Assembly (NCBI GenBank): GCA_016280685.1
Contig: JAEEHE010000113.1
Location: forward strand, 1-30,718
DNA length: 30,718 nucleotides
Direction of reading: 5' to 3'
Source: Caryophanales bacterium
GTDB lineage: Bacteria > Bacillota_I > Bacilli_A > RFN20 > CAG-826
Shown here: piece by piece, positions 1 through 8,204 of the stretch
How the letters are laid out: every line of letters starts with the position of its first letter
Position numbering within the stretch: the first letter of the stretch is position 1
The notes under the pieces: generated by a model
The model's database searches: none
The model's input: only the letters and a program-made list of their open reading frames with translations
What the model was told of the DNA's origin: nothing
Program-made: the position numbers and the translations under genes

Positions 1-618
1 TACATTAGAGGAGTTGATATAGACAATAGAGTCTTCTTTTAATAATGGATAACCCATATTCATGTGATATAAAACGAGAACTGGAGTTATCTGATCACCG
101 CGATTAATAATTTCATCTTCGATAGAAAATTCGTTCTTCTTTAAAGAGACTTTAATATGTCTAATTCTCTTTAGTTTTCGTGAAAAGATGCCTTCGTCTA
201 AAGTAATCATTTTGACATCGATTAATTCATCTTCAATAACATCATAAGAATAAGAATCAACTGGAGTGTAATTAATGGAACCATGTAAACCATATTGTCC
301 ATCTTCATCTTCGCAAGGATTACCGACATTATTAAAACCACAGGTGGTTAAGAAGCCACCGGTGAAGTGCTTAATCCATCCTGTTCCTTTATCATCATAA
401 TAGTCACTAGAGACATAACCATTAGGGCACAAATAAGACATGTTCTTACCATGTAATGATAAAGCGGAGATATCACCACCCCTATTTAAAGAGATATACA
501 TATCTAATCCCAAACCATTCTTAACATGGAGGATTTTCATCCCTTCTCTTCTACCACCATTCAAGGTATATTCTTCCACACCGAATAGTTGGAATTCATG
601 ACCGATATAAGGATTCAT
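1..618 (-). CDS. Partial DUF4432 / aldose 1-epimerase-like protein (C-terminus cut by window edge)
   Basis: Reading leftward from ATG at 616-618 gives 206 codons without a stop to the window edge, so the C-terminus is missing. The protein begins MNPYIGHEFQLFGVEEYTLN. It carries features typical of the DUF4432 galactose-mutarotase-like fold: GGRREGMKIL, an LNRGGDISAL stretch, FTGGFLTTCGFNNVG and YGLHGSI. Family members are usually about 330-350 residues, so roughly 60% is visible. Such proteins are predicted to interconvert anomers of a free sugar or sugar derivative in the cytoplasm. The start codon shares one base with the stop codon of the upstream kinase (TAATG), and the AAAGGAGGGG stretch at the end of the kinase supplies a strong ribosome binding site, so the two are translationally coupled. 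Its place after an isomerase and a kinase fits a mutarotase role. The exact sugar is unknown. Confidence 0.82.
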   Translation of the reverse strand, partial: MNPYIGHEFQLFGVEEYTLNGGRREGMKILHVKNGLGLDMYISLNRGGDISALSLHGKNMSYLCPNGYVSSDYYDDKGTGWIKHFTGGFLTTCGFNNVGNPCEDEDGQYGLHGSINYTPVDSYSYDVIEDELIDVKMITLDEGIFSRKLKRIRHIKVSLKKNEFSIEDEIINRGDQITPVLVLYHMNMGYPLLKEDSIVYINSSNV

Positions 619-2060
619 TAAAACCCCTCCTTTGCTAAAGCTATATAGAGCTTAATATATTGTTTATATTTCTTTTCATATAATGAAACATATTGTGGAT
701 TAGGATAGAAGGTCTTCTTCACTTTCACTAACTTGGAAACACCTTCTTTATAATCTTTGAATAATCCTAGTGAGACACCCATGATAATTGCGGTGCCAAC
801 ACTTCCGGCATTCGTGTCTTCTAATTGATGAATGGGGATATTTAAAACATCCGCTTTAATCTGGAGCCACATATCATTCTTAGAACCACCACCAGAAGCA
901 AACACTTCTTTGATTTGAACACCCATCTTTTCTAAATAGGAAACATTTAATTTATTTTCTAAACATAAGCATTCTACAGCAGCTTGATAAATATCTTCCT
1001 TTTTAGACCCTAAATCTAGTCCAACAATAGTCCCTAAACTATTTGTATTATAAGGAGTTCCGCTTCCTGCAAAATAAGGAAGAACAAATAAAGAATTTGG
1101 CGCTTCTTTAAGGAATTTATTGGCAAAACTAAATGATTTTTCTTCATTTTGACCATTATAGAATGTCTCAATAACCCAATTATTTAACGCTCCTGCGGTA
1201 TTGGTTAAAGCATAGCAACAATAGTCATCACTATCTAAGAAAGGAATCATCCCATAACCATATTTTGCTAAAGCATTTATATCCGCAGTCTTAGGGAAGA
1301 TGGGTGTAAGACATTCACAAGTTCCTAAACCATCCGCAGCGGTCATGGGATTAATTGCTCCACTTCCGATTAGATTAGCGATTTGATCGTGAGCGACGCT
1401 GACGATTTGAATATCTTTATGGCCTTTCATTGGTCCGGCAATCGTACCGGTAGGAACAACTGTAGATAATAGATTAGAATCAATTCCTAAATTATCTAAT
1501 AATTTAATGTCCCACTTCTTATTCTTCACATCGAAGCATTGAGTTCTTGCTGCCAAAGAATAATCTATTTGACGAATACCTGATAATAGATACACCACAT
1601 AGTCTTCTATCAATAAAATCTTATCTGCTTTATTAAAGATATCAGGATAATTATTCTTTATATAAAGAATCTTACTAATAGAAAACATCGATTGGACAAC
1701 TTGTCCAGTGACTTTGCTGAAATATTCATCACCAAATTTCTCTTGTAAGTAACGCGCTTCATTTTCTCCTCTCGGGTCAGTATAAAGCATGCAATCAAAG
1801 AGGATGTTATCTTCTTTATCTAGTAAAACAAATGCCTCACCAAATGAAGTCACGCCAATAGCTTTTAAATCTGGATAAGAAGAGATAGCTTTTTCTACTA
1901 AAGAGAAAACTGATTGCTTAATAGAAACAACATCAATAGTTTGAATATTGTTGTTTCTTAATGATGGATAAGATTCATAATAAGAATCTAAAAGATGACC
2001 ACCATCAAAGATGCTAATCTTACTTCCGGTTGTGCCAATATCAAGACCCGCGATAATCAT
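618..2060 (-). CDS. FGGY-family carbohydrate kinase (xylulokinase/ribulokinase-like)
   Basis: About 480 residues, the usual length for FGGY kinases, which phosphorylate ketoses or polyols with ATP. The N-terminal phosphate-binding motif LDIGTTGSK is intact. A likely catalytic aspartate lies in VAHDQIANLIGSG (about residue 225). The C-terminal ATPase half has FASGGGSKNDMWLQIKADVL followed by NAGSVGTAIIMG. I chose ATG at 2058-2060, one base after the stop of the preceding isomerase gene. A TTG at 2067-2069 would add three residues (MIN) and overlap that gene by 8 bp, but it has no better ribosome binding site. Paired with the isomerase upstream and the DUF4432 gene downstream, it probably phosphorylates the ketose made by the isomerase. 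L-ribulose, L-fuculose, L-rhamnulose or D-xylulose cannot be told apart by eye. An aldolase or epimerase for the product would be expected beyond the left edge. Confidence 0.9.
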   Translation of the reverse strand: MIIAGLDIGTTGSKISIFDGGHLLDSYYESYPSLRNNNIQTIDVVSIKQSVFSLVEKAISSYPDLKAIGVTSFGEAFVLLDKEDNILFDCMLYTDPRGENEARYLQEKFGDEYFSKVTGQVVQSMFSISKILYIKNNYPDIFNKADKILLIEDYVVYLLSGIRQIDYSLAARTQCFDVKNKKWDIKLLDNLGIDSNLLSTVVPTGTIAGPMKGHKDIQIVSVAHDQIANLIGSGAINPMTAADGLGTCECLTPIFPKTADINALAKYGYGMIPFLDSDDYCCYALTNTAGALNNWVIETFYNGQNEEKSFSFANKFLKEAPNSLFVLPYFAGSGTPYNTNSLGTIVGLDLGSKKEDIYQAAVECLCLENKLNVSYLEKMGVQIKEVFASGGGSKNDMWLQIKADVLNIPIHQLEDTNAGSVGTAIIMGVSLGLFKDYKEGVSKLVKVKKTFYPNPQYVSLYEKKYKQYIKLYIALAKEGF

Positions 2061-2061
2061 A

Positions 2062-3453
2062 TTAATCAATATCTACTAATTCGTAATGCAAATATCTAGT
2101 GAAGGCTTCATATAAGATGTGTTTCATATGGCCAACACCAATAGTTGTGTGATGTTTAAATCCACCATAACCGAGTTTCACTAACTTAGCTTGTAAATCA
2201 GGAATTTCTGCCACACCAGCGCAGCCAAAGAATGTATCTTCAATCTTATCTTCAGTGAATCTACCTTCACTGACATAGACAATTAATTTACCGTCTTTAG
2301 TTTGGCAATTAGAGAAAGTGAATGGGAAAGCGGCAATACGACCTTCGTTAGTGCCGCATCCACTACCTTTATCAGTTTTTTCAAACATCTTATGCGCGGT
2401 TAATTCACCTTTGCCCACCATTAAACTTTGGGCAGTACTACCGCAGTGGAACAAGATAACTTTATTAGGATCTTCACCATAGTTATTATTCCAGTCTAAG
2501 CATGCAGTGGCTTTTTCACTGGCTAAATTCATCGCTCTCATAGTAATTGCTGAACATAAATCAATTTCACAGCTAGCAACGATTCCACGGTCATTGAGTT
2601 CAGATAATAAGACACATGGGCAAATTCTAAGAATTTGTTCCATCTCATTCCAACATCTTAACGTAATCGCATCTAGATGGTATTGCTCGCTATAATCATC
2701 GATAACCACAGAAACTTTCGCGAGCATATTTAATTTTTCATCTTTAACACTACGACAGTTTGTATAATTCTTTAAGACTTCCATCTTCTTTAAGACTTTG
2801 GGGTCATCATCTTTATATTTTCTAACGAATTCCACTAATTCGGATAAGTCGAAAGATTCAACGGTGATGCCGTATTTCTCCAAAGCGATTTCATCAAATC
2901 TCGTCGTTTTAAAGGCGGTTGTTCTCGCGCCTAAACATCCAAGGGTAAATCTCTTCATGCCATTCACGACACGGCAAATCGCAGCGAATTCTTTTAAATT
3001 ATCTTGGAAGGCATCGCTTAATGGATGAACAACATGGGGTTGCAGCATGGTAAATGGGATGCCTGCTTGTGTGAAAACATCACTAACAGAGAACTTCCCA
3101 CAATAAGCATCTCTTCTATGAGCGAAATCCATCTTACCGATTTCATCGGGATAGGCTTGTAATAAGATTGGTACTCCCGCATCTCTTAAAGCGTTAAACG
3201 CGCCATTCTCATCGACAAATATTGGCATACAGAGAATAACGCCATCATATTCCCCTTCATGTTTCTTTAACCAGTCGTGATAAAGAAGACCTTCATCTCT
3301 AGTTTCTACCGCACCATAACGGGTCATTTCTAATGGGGTGATTAAATATTCATATCCAGCTTTTTCAAGAGCTTTAACCATGTCTTTTCTAGCTCCTTCA
3401 ATTAATTCTGCCGGCATGAAACCTCTGTTACCAAAATAAAGTGCAAATCTCAT
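2062..3453 (-). CDS. L-fucose/L-arabinose isomerase-like protein
   Basis: 463 residues. The protein belongs to the FucI/AraA-type aldose-ketose isomerase superfamily, which converts an aldose to its ketose with a divalent metal, usually Mn2+. Visible landmarks are the N-terminal Rossmann-like stretch MRFALYFGNRGFMPAE, GVILCMPIFVDENGAF, and the C-terminal metal site: Glu296 in ASCEIDLCSA, Asp320 in ACLDWNNNYG and His435 in FKHHTTIGVGHMKH. The Glu-to-Asp spacing of 24 equals that of E337 and D361 in E. coli FucI as I recall them. It is shorter than FucI (about 590 residues) and nearer to the compact fucose-isomerase-like group, whose substrates vary. It starts two bases after the stop of the GH78-like gene, with GGAGG eight bases upstream of ATG. 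The next gene is a sugar kinase, so both probably act on one released monosaccharide. The substrate is not determinable here. Confidence 0.88.
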   Translation of the reverse strand: MRFALYFGNRGFMPAELIEGARKDMVKALEKAGYEYLITPLEMTRYGAVETRDEGLLYHDWLKKHEGEYDGVILCMPIFVDENGAFNALRDAGVPILLQAYPDEIGKMDFAHRRDAYCGKFSVSDVFTQAGIPFTMLQPHVVHPLSDAFQDNLKEFAAICRVVNGMKRFTLGCLGARTTAFKTTRFDEIALEKYGITVESFDLSELVEFVRKYKDDDPKVLKKMEVLKNYTNCRSVKDEKLNMLAKVSVVIDDYSEQYHLDAITLRCWNEMEQILRICPCVLLSELNDRGIVASCEIDLCSAITMRAMNLASEKATACLDWNNNYGEDPNKVILFHCGSTAQSLMVGKGELTAHKMFEKTDKGSGCGTNEGRIAAFPFTFSNCQTKDGKLIVYVSEGRFTEDKIEDTFFGCAGVAEIPDLQAKLVKLGYGGFKHHTTIGVGHMKHILYEAFTRYLHYELVDID

Positions 3454-3455
3454 AA

Positions 3456-5714
3456 TTATTCCTCCGTGACTATTTTGTAACCATCTATTAAATTATCACT
3501 CTCATCACTTAAAGTGATATTTTGACCATCAACAGGTAATAAAAATTTATATTTTGTCTTGTTTTGTACTTGTCTCTTATATATAACCTTATGCAAATAA
3601 TCGATTTTGTAAATACCGGTTAAGGCTTGAAAAATAATATTCGCTGCGTAGCTAGCAAAGCCATGATTTAAAGAACCATGTGGAGAATCATGTTCCCACA
3701 AGGTTCCTGTAGTTTTGGCCATCTTATAGAAATAATCAACAGTCTCGTTTAAGACTTTTTCGGTATATCCATATCTTAATAAGATTTCTAGTCTTAAATA
3801 ATCTCCAATAAAGACATTAGCCTTATAAATATTCGGGTAGACTTTATCGGTATCTCTATTTGGGCCAAAATCATTTAGTAATATTTCAAATAATTCTGGA
3901 TATTCCTCTTTCGTGGCCACACCAAAATAGAATAAATAATATAATGAGGCTTCACATATTCGATTATTTCTAATCAGTTCTTTTTTCTCGTTTCTAATGA
4001 GGTTATCCACAAAGAATTTCCCATCAAAAGCCATTTCTTTTATCTTTTTTCTCACATTTTCCGCTTTAACCGATAACGATTCATCGTCAAGAACATAAGC
4101 TGCGGAATCTAAGAATGCAGCGTATAAAGCATTACTCGGAATATTGACTCCCTTAATACTCTCAGGGTCATTAGCCTTACTCCAATCAATCATAATCCAG
4201 TTTTCTAAATCTTCTAGAAGGCCATATTCGTTTTCATATTTCTTAAAGAATTTCACGAGTTCTTGAACATTGTGTTTAGATATATTTTTTAATTCTTCAT
4301 CTTTATTTCTAGAGAAGTATGATTCTAATTCCACAACATAAAACATCGCCCAGTTAGGAATATACATTTCATTGTTGAAGAAATCGGCAGGATAGCACAT
4401 CGGCACCATTCCTTTTTCCATATCCCCATGATATTTATATAAGGCATAATTCTCTAAAAGATTTCTTTCAACAAGATTCATTCCCGTGAATAACTTTTCC
4501 GCTCGACCAGAAAAATAGGAATCGCATAACCAACCCGCTCTTTCACGTGATGGGCAATCCGTTAAAATATCTAAAGCATTAGAGGCAAAAGTTCTTCTCG
4601 CAGAAGCAAAGATTTCTTTTAATTTTTCATCATTAAATTGATATTGAAGTTTATAGGAATCTGGATTCTCTAAAATGATGATAGAAACATCATCAATATA
4701 AGCCTCCCCTTTTAAAGCGGATAATCTAATGTATTTAGCGGTATAAGGGATGAAAGATATTAAATCATATTCCCCTGGTTTTAGTTCATAGGAAATAATA
4801 TTCTGAGTTCTATTGCGGTAGAAATTAAATTCAATATGAGTGTCGCTTTCGCTTCTCTCATCAAAATAAATATATAAATCGATGTCTTTAATAACTCTAA
4901 TTCTAGTTCTTATAAAACCGGTTTCACTATATGATAAAACGAACGCTAAAGATTGATATTCTTTAATAATATTATCTAAAGATAAAACATCTTTTAAAGA
5001 GATTTTAGACACCACTTCATTCGTGTCTTTTTCCCAGTCTTTTTTATCAAAGATCACAAGACCTTCATTAAACATATATCTATCTTCATAGATTTTGTTT
5101 TCGTCATTTAAAAAGAAACTATTTTTCTCTTTTAATAAAGCGTGACTTTCATCGAGTCTAGGATAATGAACATTTCTATTTATTAATTGTTCAGAAGATA
5201 CTTCACAAAGAGATAATCTTTGGAAAGGAATATCGTGACCATATTTAAAAACATCATTAGTGAACTTATCGTTATAAGATTCAGTGAACGCTCTTTGGTA
5301 AGAAAAACGACAGACCTTTTGATAACGTGGTTCATATAAATAAACTTCACTATCTAAATTAGAACTAGCAATAAGGTGTTTATCATTCCTTAATTCAAAT
5401 TGAATAAAAGGAGATTGATTAACACGATCGAATGTATGCGCGCGATAACTGGCTATTAAAATGACTAAGCGATTGTTAACTTCTAAATTATGTAAATCGT
5501 ATTTATCAACACGATGATATCCATGCGCCCCTCTCGCTGGACCATAGCCAATTAATTTTCCGTTTAAAAAGAATTGGAATTCACTTTCTCCCGCTATAAA
5601 AAAAGAAATGTTCTCCTCTTTTAAAAAATCAATTTTAAACAAAAGAGAAACATTTACTGTTTTTAGATGTTCTTTAGAAAAGACAGGCAAGGCATTTACA
5701 AAACATTTATTCAT
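3456..5714 (-). CDS. GH78-like alpha-L-rhamnosidase family protein, cytoplasmic
   Basis: 752 residues, no signal peptide. The N-terminal half is beta-rich, with IAGESEFQFFLNGKLIGYGP resembling the lectin-like domain of GH78 enzymes. The (alpha/alpha)6 catalytic barrel starts near residue 365. The family motif appears as LTDCPSRERAGWLCDS (384-399), where the Glu corresponds to the general acid in GH78. The C-terminal TLWEHDSPHGSLNHGFASYA (671-690) holds the probable base Glu674 and the usual SLNH. GH78 enzymes release terminal alpha-L-rhamnose from glycans or glycosides by inversion; other six-hairpin specificities remain possible. ATG overlaps the stop of the GH127-like gene by four bases (ATGA), so the two glycosidases are made in step. 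The cytoplasmic location implies action on imported oligosaccharides. Confidence 0.82.
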   Translation of the reverse strand: MNKCFVNALPVFSKEHLKTVNVSLLFKIDFLKEENISFFIAGESEFQFFLNGKLIGYGPARGAHGYHRVDKYDLHNLEVNNRLVILIASYRAHTFDRVNQSPFIQFELRNDKHLIASSNLDSEVYLYEPRYQKVCRFSYQRAFTESYNDKFTNDVFKYGHDIPFQRLSLCEVSSEQLINRNVHYPRLDESHALLKEKNSFFLNDENKIYEDRYMFNEGLVIFDKKDWEKDTNEVVSKISLKDVLSLDNIIKEYQSLAFVLSYSETGFIRTRIRVIKDIDLYIYFDERSESDTHIEFNFYRNRTQNIISYELKPGEYDLISFIPYTAKYIRLSALKGEAYIDDVSIIILENPDSYKLQYQFNDEKLKEIFASARRTFASNALDILTDCPSRERAGWLCDSYFSGRAEKLFTGMNLVERNLLENYALYKYHGDMEKGMVPMCYPADFFNNEMYIPNWAMFYVVELESYFSRNKDEELKNISKHNVQELVKFFKKYENEYGLLEDLENWIMIDWSKANDPESIKGVNIPSNALYAAFLDSAAYVLDDESLSVKAENVRKKIKEMAFDGKFFVDNLIRNEKKELIRNNRICEASLYYLFYFGVATKEEYPELFEILLNDFGPNRDTDKVYPNIYKANVFIGDYLRLEILLRYGYTEKVLNETVDYFYKMAKTTGTLWEHDSPHGSLNHGFASYAANIIFQALTGIYKIDYLHKVIYKRQVQNKTKYKFLLPVDGQNITLSDESDNLIDGYKIVTEE

Positions 5715-7159
5715 AATATTTGTTTGATGTCTTTTAGAGTGTCTTCTTCATATAGCGAAGAATCATTAAGATACGAATAATGTTGTCCTTTAATATCAAA
5801 TATATGACCAACATGTTTATCTTTTTGACTCAATATTAAATCACCACATAGATAGAGATGATGATCTTCATTAATATTTAATTCAAAATCGATATTGATG
5901 GTTTTTTCTTCATTAGAAGAAATGGTAATCATATTATTCTTAACTAGATAATTAGATGTAAATCCATCAGGAACATAAATGGAAACACTACCAGGTTTTA
6001 AGAAGTGAACTTTAAAGACTTTCTTATCATATAAATCTATCTCAATATCGACATCTTCATTTCTATAAGAATCCGCTACAAGTAATTGGTTATCGATAAA
6101 AGATTTAGATAATTCAAATAAACCTTCTCCCATTCTCATAGAACAGCAGAAATAAGCTTCATATAAAGAGGCTTTTAAGATACGTTGTTCACCTTTCACA
6201 ATCGATGAACAACCCGCACCACCATTAATTCTTTGGAAGGTTCTTAAACCATTAAGATAGATGCGGTTATAAAGTTTTAAATATTGGACTTCTTTAGTTA
6301 TTAAATATAAGTATTTACAAAGGATGAAACTATCAACAATACAGCATGGTTCAGTCCAAGAATCTTCTTTTTGAAACCAGTTGATGTTTTGATAGTCATC
6401 AGTCATACCATATTCCACATATAAAGCGAACATCTTCTTAACTAAATCGAGATATTTCTCTTCTTTAGTTAGTTGATAGAATCTCAAGATTGCTCTTGCG
6501 CATGTCATCGTCGCATGGGTTTGACATTTTAAAGCGACAAAATCAACGTGTTGATATTGTTCAATAATAAATTTAATGGCCTCTTTCAATCTCTCATCTT
6601 TCAATATTTCATAACAAGAGACATAACCATCTAATAAGATAAATGCACAGCCAACATCGCTAGATAATAACCAGTTATTTTCTATCTTGTTCAAAATATG
6701 ACCAGATACACCGCCAACGAAGATTCTTTCTTTAAGTGGATAATCTTTATAATAAGACGCTAAAGGAAGTAATAATTTTTCAGTAATAGTCCTAAGATAA
6801 TTTATAGCTTTTTCATCTTTGCTAATTTCGTAGTAACGACATAAACCACGGATATACCAAGAGTTGCCAGATAATTGTTGCTCACTGATTTCTTGATAAT
6901 TAATAACTTGTCCAAAATATTTATCTTTATTTAAATATTCATCAAGATGATTAATTATCGATAAAATATGTTTTTTAATCTCTTCTTGTTCATTACCTTC
7001 AAAAACACCATAAAGGCTAGAAAAAGAAAGAAGCGCTCTTCCAGGAAAATCTCCAGGCCAGTCGCTCGTCTGTTCAAAGACATTAGGATATGAATAAAGA
7101 GGGTCTCTTAATCTAGAAAGATTTAATTTCGCTCTTTTTAATATTTCACCTTGCATCAT
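5711..7159 (-). CDS. GH127-like beta-L-arabinofuranosidase superfamily protein (DUF1680-like), cytoplasmic
   Basis: 482 residues, no signal peptide, rich in helices as expected of an (alpha/alpha)6 barrel. GH127 and relatives use a cysteine nucleophile bound to zinc through a Glu-x-Cys and a Cys-Cys pair. Here these appear as DSWTEPCCIVDSF (Glu270, Cys272) and AYFCCSMRMGEGL (Cys338-Cys339). LKLYNRIYLNGLRTFQ between them matches the conserved segment after the ExC motif. Characterised GH127 enzymes are about 650 residues; this one has only a short beta-sandwich after the barrel (about residues 370-482), so it is a compact relative. It is the first gene of the run leading to GH78, isomerase, kinase and mutarotase. 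No good Shine-Dalgarno precedes ATG at 7159. A second ATG follows immediately and gives a start one residue shorter. Beta-L-arabinofuranose release is likely by family, but unproven. Confidence 0.78.
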   Translation of the reverse strand: MMQGEILKRAKLNLSRLRDPLYSYPNVFEQTSDWPGDFPGRALLSFSSLYGVFEGNEQEEIKKHILSIINHLDEYLNKDKYFGQVINYQEISEQQLSGNSWYIRGLCRYYEISKDEKAINYLRTITEKLLLPLASYYKDYPLKERIFVGGVSGHILNKIENNWLLSSDVGCAFILLDGYVSCYEILKDERLKEAIKFIIEQYQHVDFVALKCQTHATMTCARAILRFYQLTKEEKYLDLVKKMFALYVEYGMTDDYQNINWFQKEDSWTEPCCIVDSFILCKYLYLITKEVQYLKLYNRIYLNGLRTFQRINGGAGCSSIVKGEQRILKASLYEAYFCCSMRMGEGLFELSKSFIDNQLLVADSYRNEDVDIEIDLYDKKVFKVHFLKPGSVSIYVPDGFTSNYLVKNNMITISSNEEKTINIDFELNINEDHHLYLCGDLILSQKDKHVGHIFDIKGQHYSYLNDSSLYEEDTLKDIKQIL

Positions 7160-7178
7160 AGCTACTTATAGAATAGTT

Positions 7179-7195
7179 TTGTTTTATAAAAACAA
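7179..7195. promoter_or_regulatory. 17-bp perfect inverted repeat upstream of the glycosidase operon
   Basis: TTGTTTT-ATA-AAAACAA is a perfect 7-3-7 inverted repeat 20 bp upstream of the GH127-like start codon. On the minus strand it overlaps or sits next to possible promoter hexamers: TTGTCA about 17 bases before TTTTAT, or TTGTTG 17 bases before TATTCT. It could be an operator. The AT-rich context lowers confidence. Confidence 0.35.
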
Positions 7196-7229
7196 CAATA
7201 CTTTTAATTGACAACAATATATATTTTTT
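7195..7229 (-). promoter_or_regulatory. Promoter-region block shared with 13955-13983
   Basis: The plus strand reads ACAATACTTTTAATT then CAATATATATTTTTT, with GACAA between. The same words, without the GACAA and with two fewer T, occur at 13955-13983 upstream of the beta-helix lipoprotein gene. In both places the block lies about 35-80 bases upstream of a minus-strand start codon. ACAACAATA also occurs twice here (7192-7200 and 7211-7219), 19 bp apart, a spacing of about two helical turns as seen with AraC-type half-sites. The likely role is a promoter plus regulator site; the -35/-10 assignment is uncertain. Confidence 0.45.
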
Positions 7230-8031
7230 AATCTATAACGAAGTTTTGATTAAAAGCAGTGATATTACTAATCTTTAATTCCTCCATCCATTTCTTTGTA
7301 TTCTCGCTAGTAAAGGGTCCAGTATTATAACCAGAACCTATGTCGTTATCATATAGCCATCTAGGCGCGCACCAAAAAGCATATTTAGCTTTAGTGAGTT
7401 TATATAAATTAAATGATCCACCACTTTGTCCATGATGCGCTAACTGGACATAATCACATCTTAAATAATTAGAATTTCTATACTTTTTTGCGATAATTTC
7501 GCTCATCTTAGGAGAAATATCTCCAAGAAATAATAGGGATTTTGTGGGGGTTTTTAAAGAAAATATCAAAGAAGAATCATTGATGTCTTTGTGATGAATA
7601 TCCCCTAATTTCAAAAATTCTAAAACAAACCTTCCATATAGATATGGCTCTAAAAGTGATGGCACAAAAACAGATATCTTATTTTTACGCACTGCTTTCA
7701 GAAAATCTAACACCACTTGATATTCCCAATCTGTTCTTAAAATAGATTTAATTGTTCTCAAACAAGGGAAATCAAATATTATTTGTTTTATACAAATATC
7801 CTTATTATTGATAAGAGGCACTAAAGCCCCAATATGATCATGATGACAATGAGTAACTATTAATAAATCGATGACGGAACCATTTTCTTTAATGATATCT
7901 AATAGATTCTCGTAATCTTCTTTTGTTCCACCATCAATAACTATCAATGTGTCATCTAATCGATAAACAAAACCCATCATCTGACTATATGATGAAGGTG
8001 CGAGCATATATAATTTATCGACTTTACTCAT
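7228..8031 (-). CDS. Metallo-beta-lactamase-fold hydrolase (ComEC C-terminal-domain-like)
   Basis: 267 residues, no signal peptide. The metal-binding motif THCHHDHIG (His61, His63, Asp65, His66) is intact. Further ligands are probable at SLLFLGDIS (Asp) and QLAHHGQSGGS (His). This arrangement resembles the stand-alone MBL domains related to the C-terminus of ComEC. Such enzymes hydrolyse varied substrates, including phosphodiesters and lactones, and the substrate here cannot be inferred. ATG at 8031 has GTGGGG seven bases upstream. A 68-bp gap with a probable promoter separates it from the GH127-like gene, and no terminator is visible after its stop codon, so read-through into the glycosidase operon is possible. 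Its reason for being in a glycan locus is unclear. Confidence 0.82.
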   Translation of the reverse strand: MSKVDKLYMLAPSSYSQMMGFVYRLDDTLIVIDGGTKEDYENLLDIIKENGSVIDLLIVTHCHHDHIGALVPLINNKDICIKQIIFDFPCLRTIKSILRTDWEYQVVLDFLKAVRKNKISVFVPSLLEPYLYGRFVLEFLKLGDIHHKDINDSSLIFSLKTPTKSLLFLGDISPKMSEIIAKKYRNSNYLRCDYVQLAHHGQSGGSFNLYKLTKAKYAFWCAPRWLYDNDIGSGYNTGPFTSENTKKWMEELKISNITAFNQNFVID

Positions 8032-8159
8032 TTTAATACCCCACTAAACTAGCTCTTATCTTCCACTGAATGAGAAATATATTAACTATTTCACTTTCAC
8101 TAGAAAATAAGGCAAAAGAACGCACGCTAAAAGTTTTTTATATAAATAACCAATAGAAG
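8032..8159 (-). promoter_or_regulatory. Leader/promoter region of the MBL-fold gene
   Basis: This is an AT-rich, gene-free stretch between the terminator at 8160-8196 and the MBL-fold start. On the minus strand a weak promoter can be proposed (TTTTCT, 17 bases, TAATAT), with GTGGGG as ribosome binding site. ACGCTAAAAGT at 8124-8134 resembles ACGCTAAAAAGTC, the reverse complement of 13984-13997 in the AraC intergenic region, but in the opposite orientation. I see no riboswitch-like structure. Confidence 0.35.
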
Positions 8160-8196
8160 AAAAGGTCGGCCTTAGAAAGCCTAAAACCGACCTTTT
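8160..8196 (-). terminator. Rho-independent terminator after the 1121-residue lipoprotein gene
   Basis: The perfect 10-bp stem AAAAGGTCGG/CCGACCTTTT encloses a 17-base loop. On the minus strand it ends in TTTT about 10-45 bases after the stop codon of the lipoprotein gene. The A-rich start of the stem means it could also act on the other strand. Confidence 0.85.
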
Positions 8197-8204
8197 AAGT
8201 TTAA

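Noticed and set aside
8032..8159. Riboswitch in the leader of the MBL-fold gene
   Set aside because: The stretch is long enough, but no conserved aptamer core or antiterminator/terminator pair is recognisable; the nearby hairpin belongs to the upstream operon's terminator.
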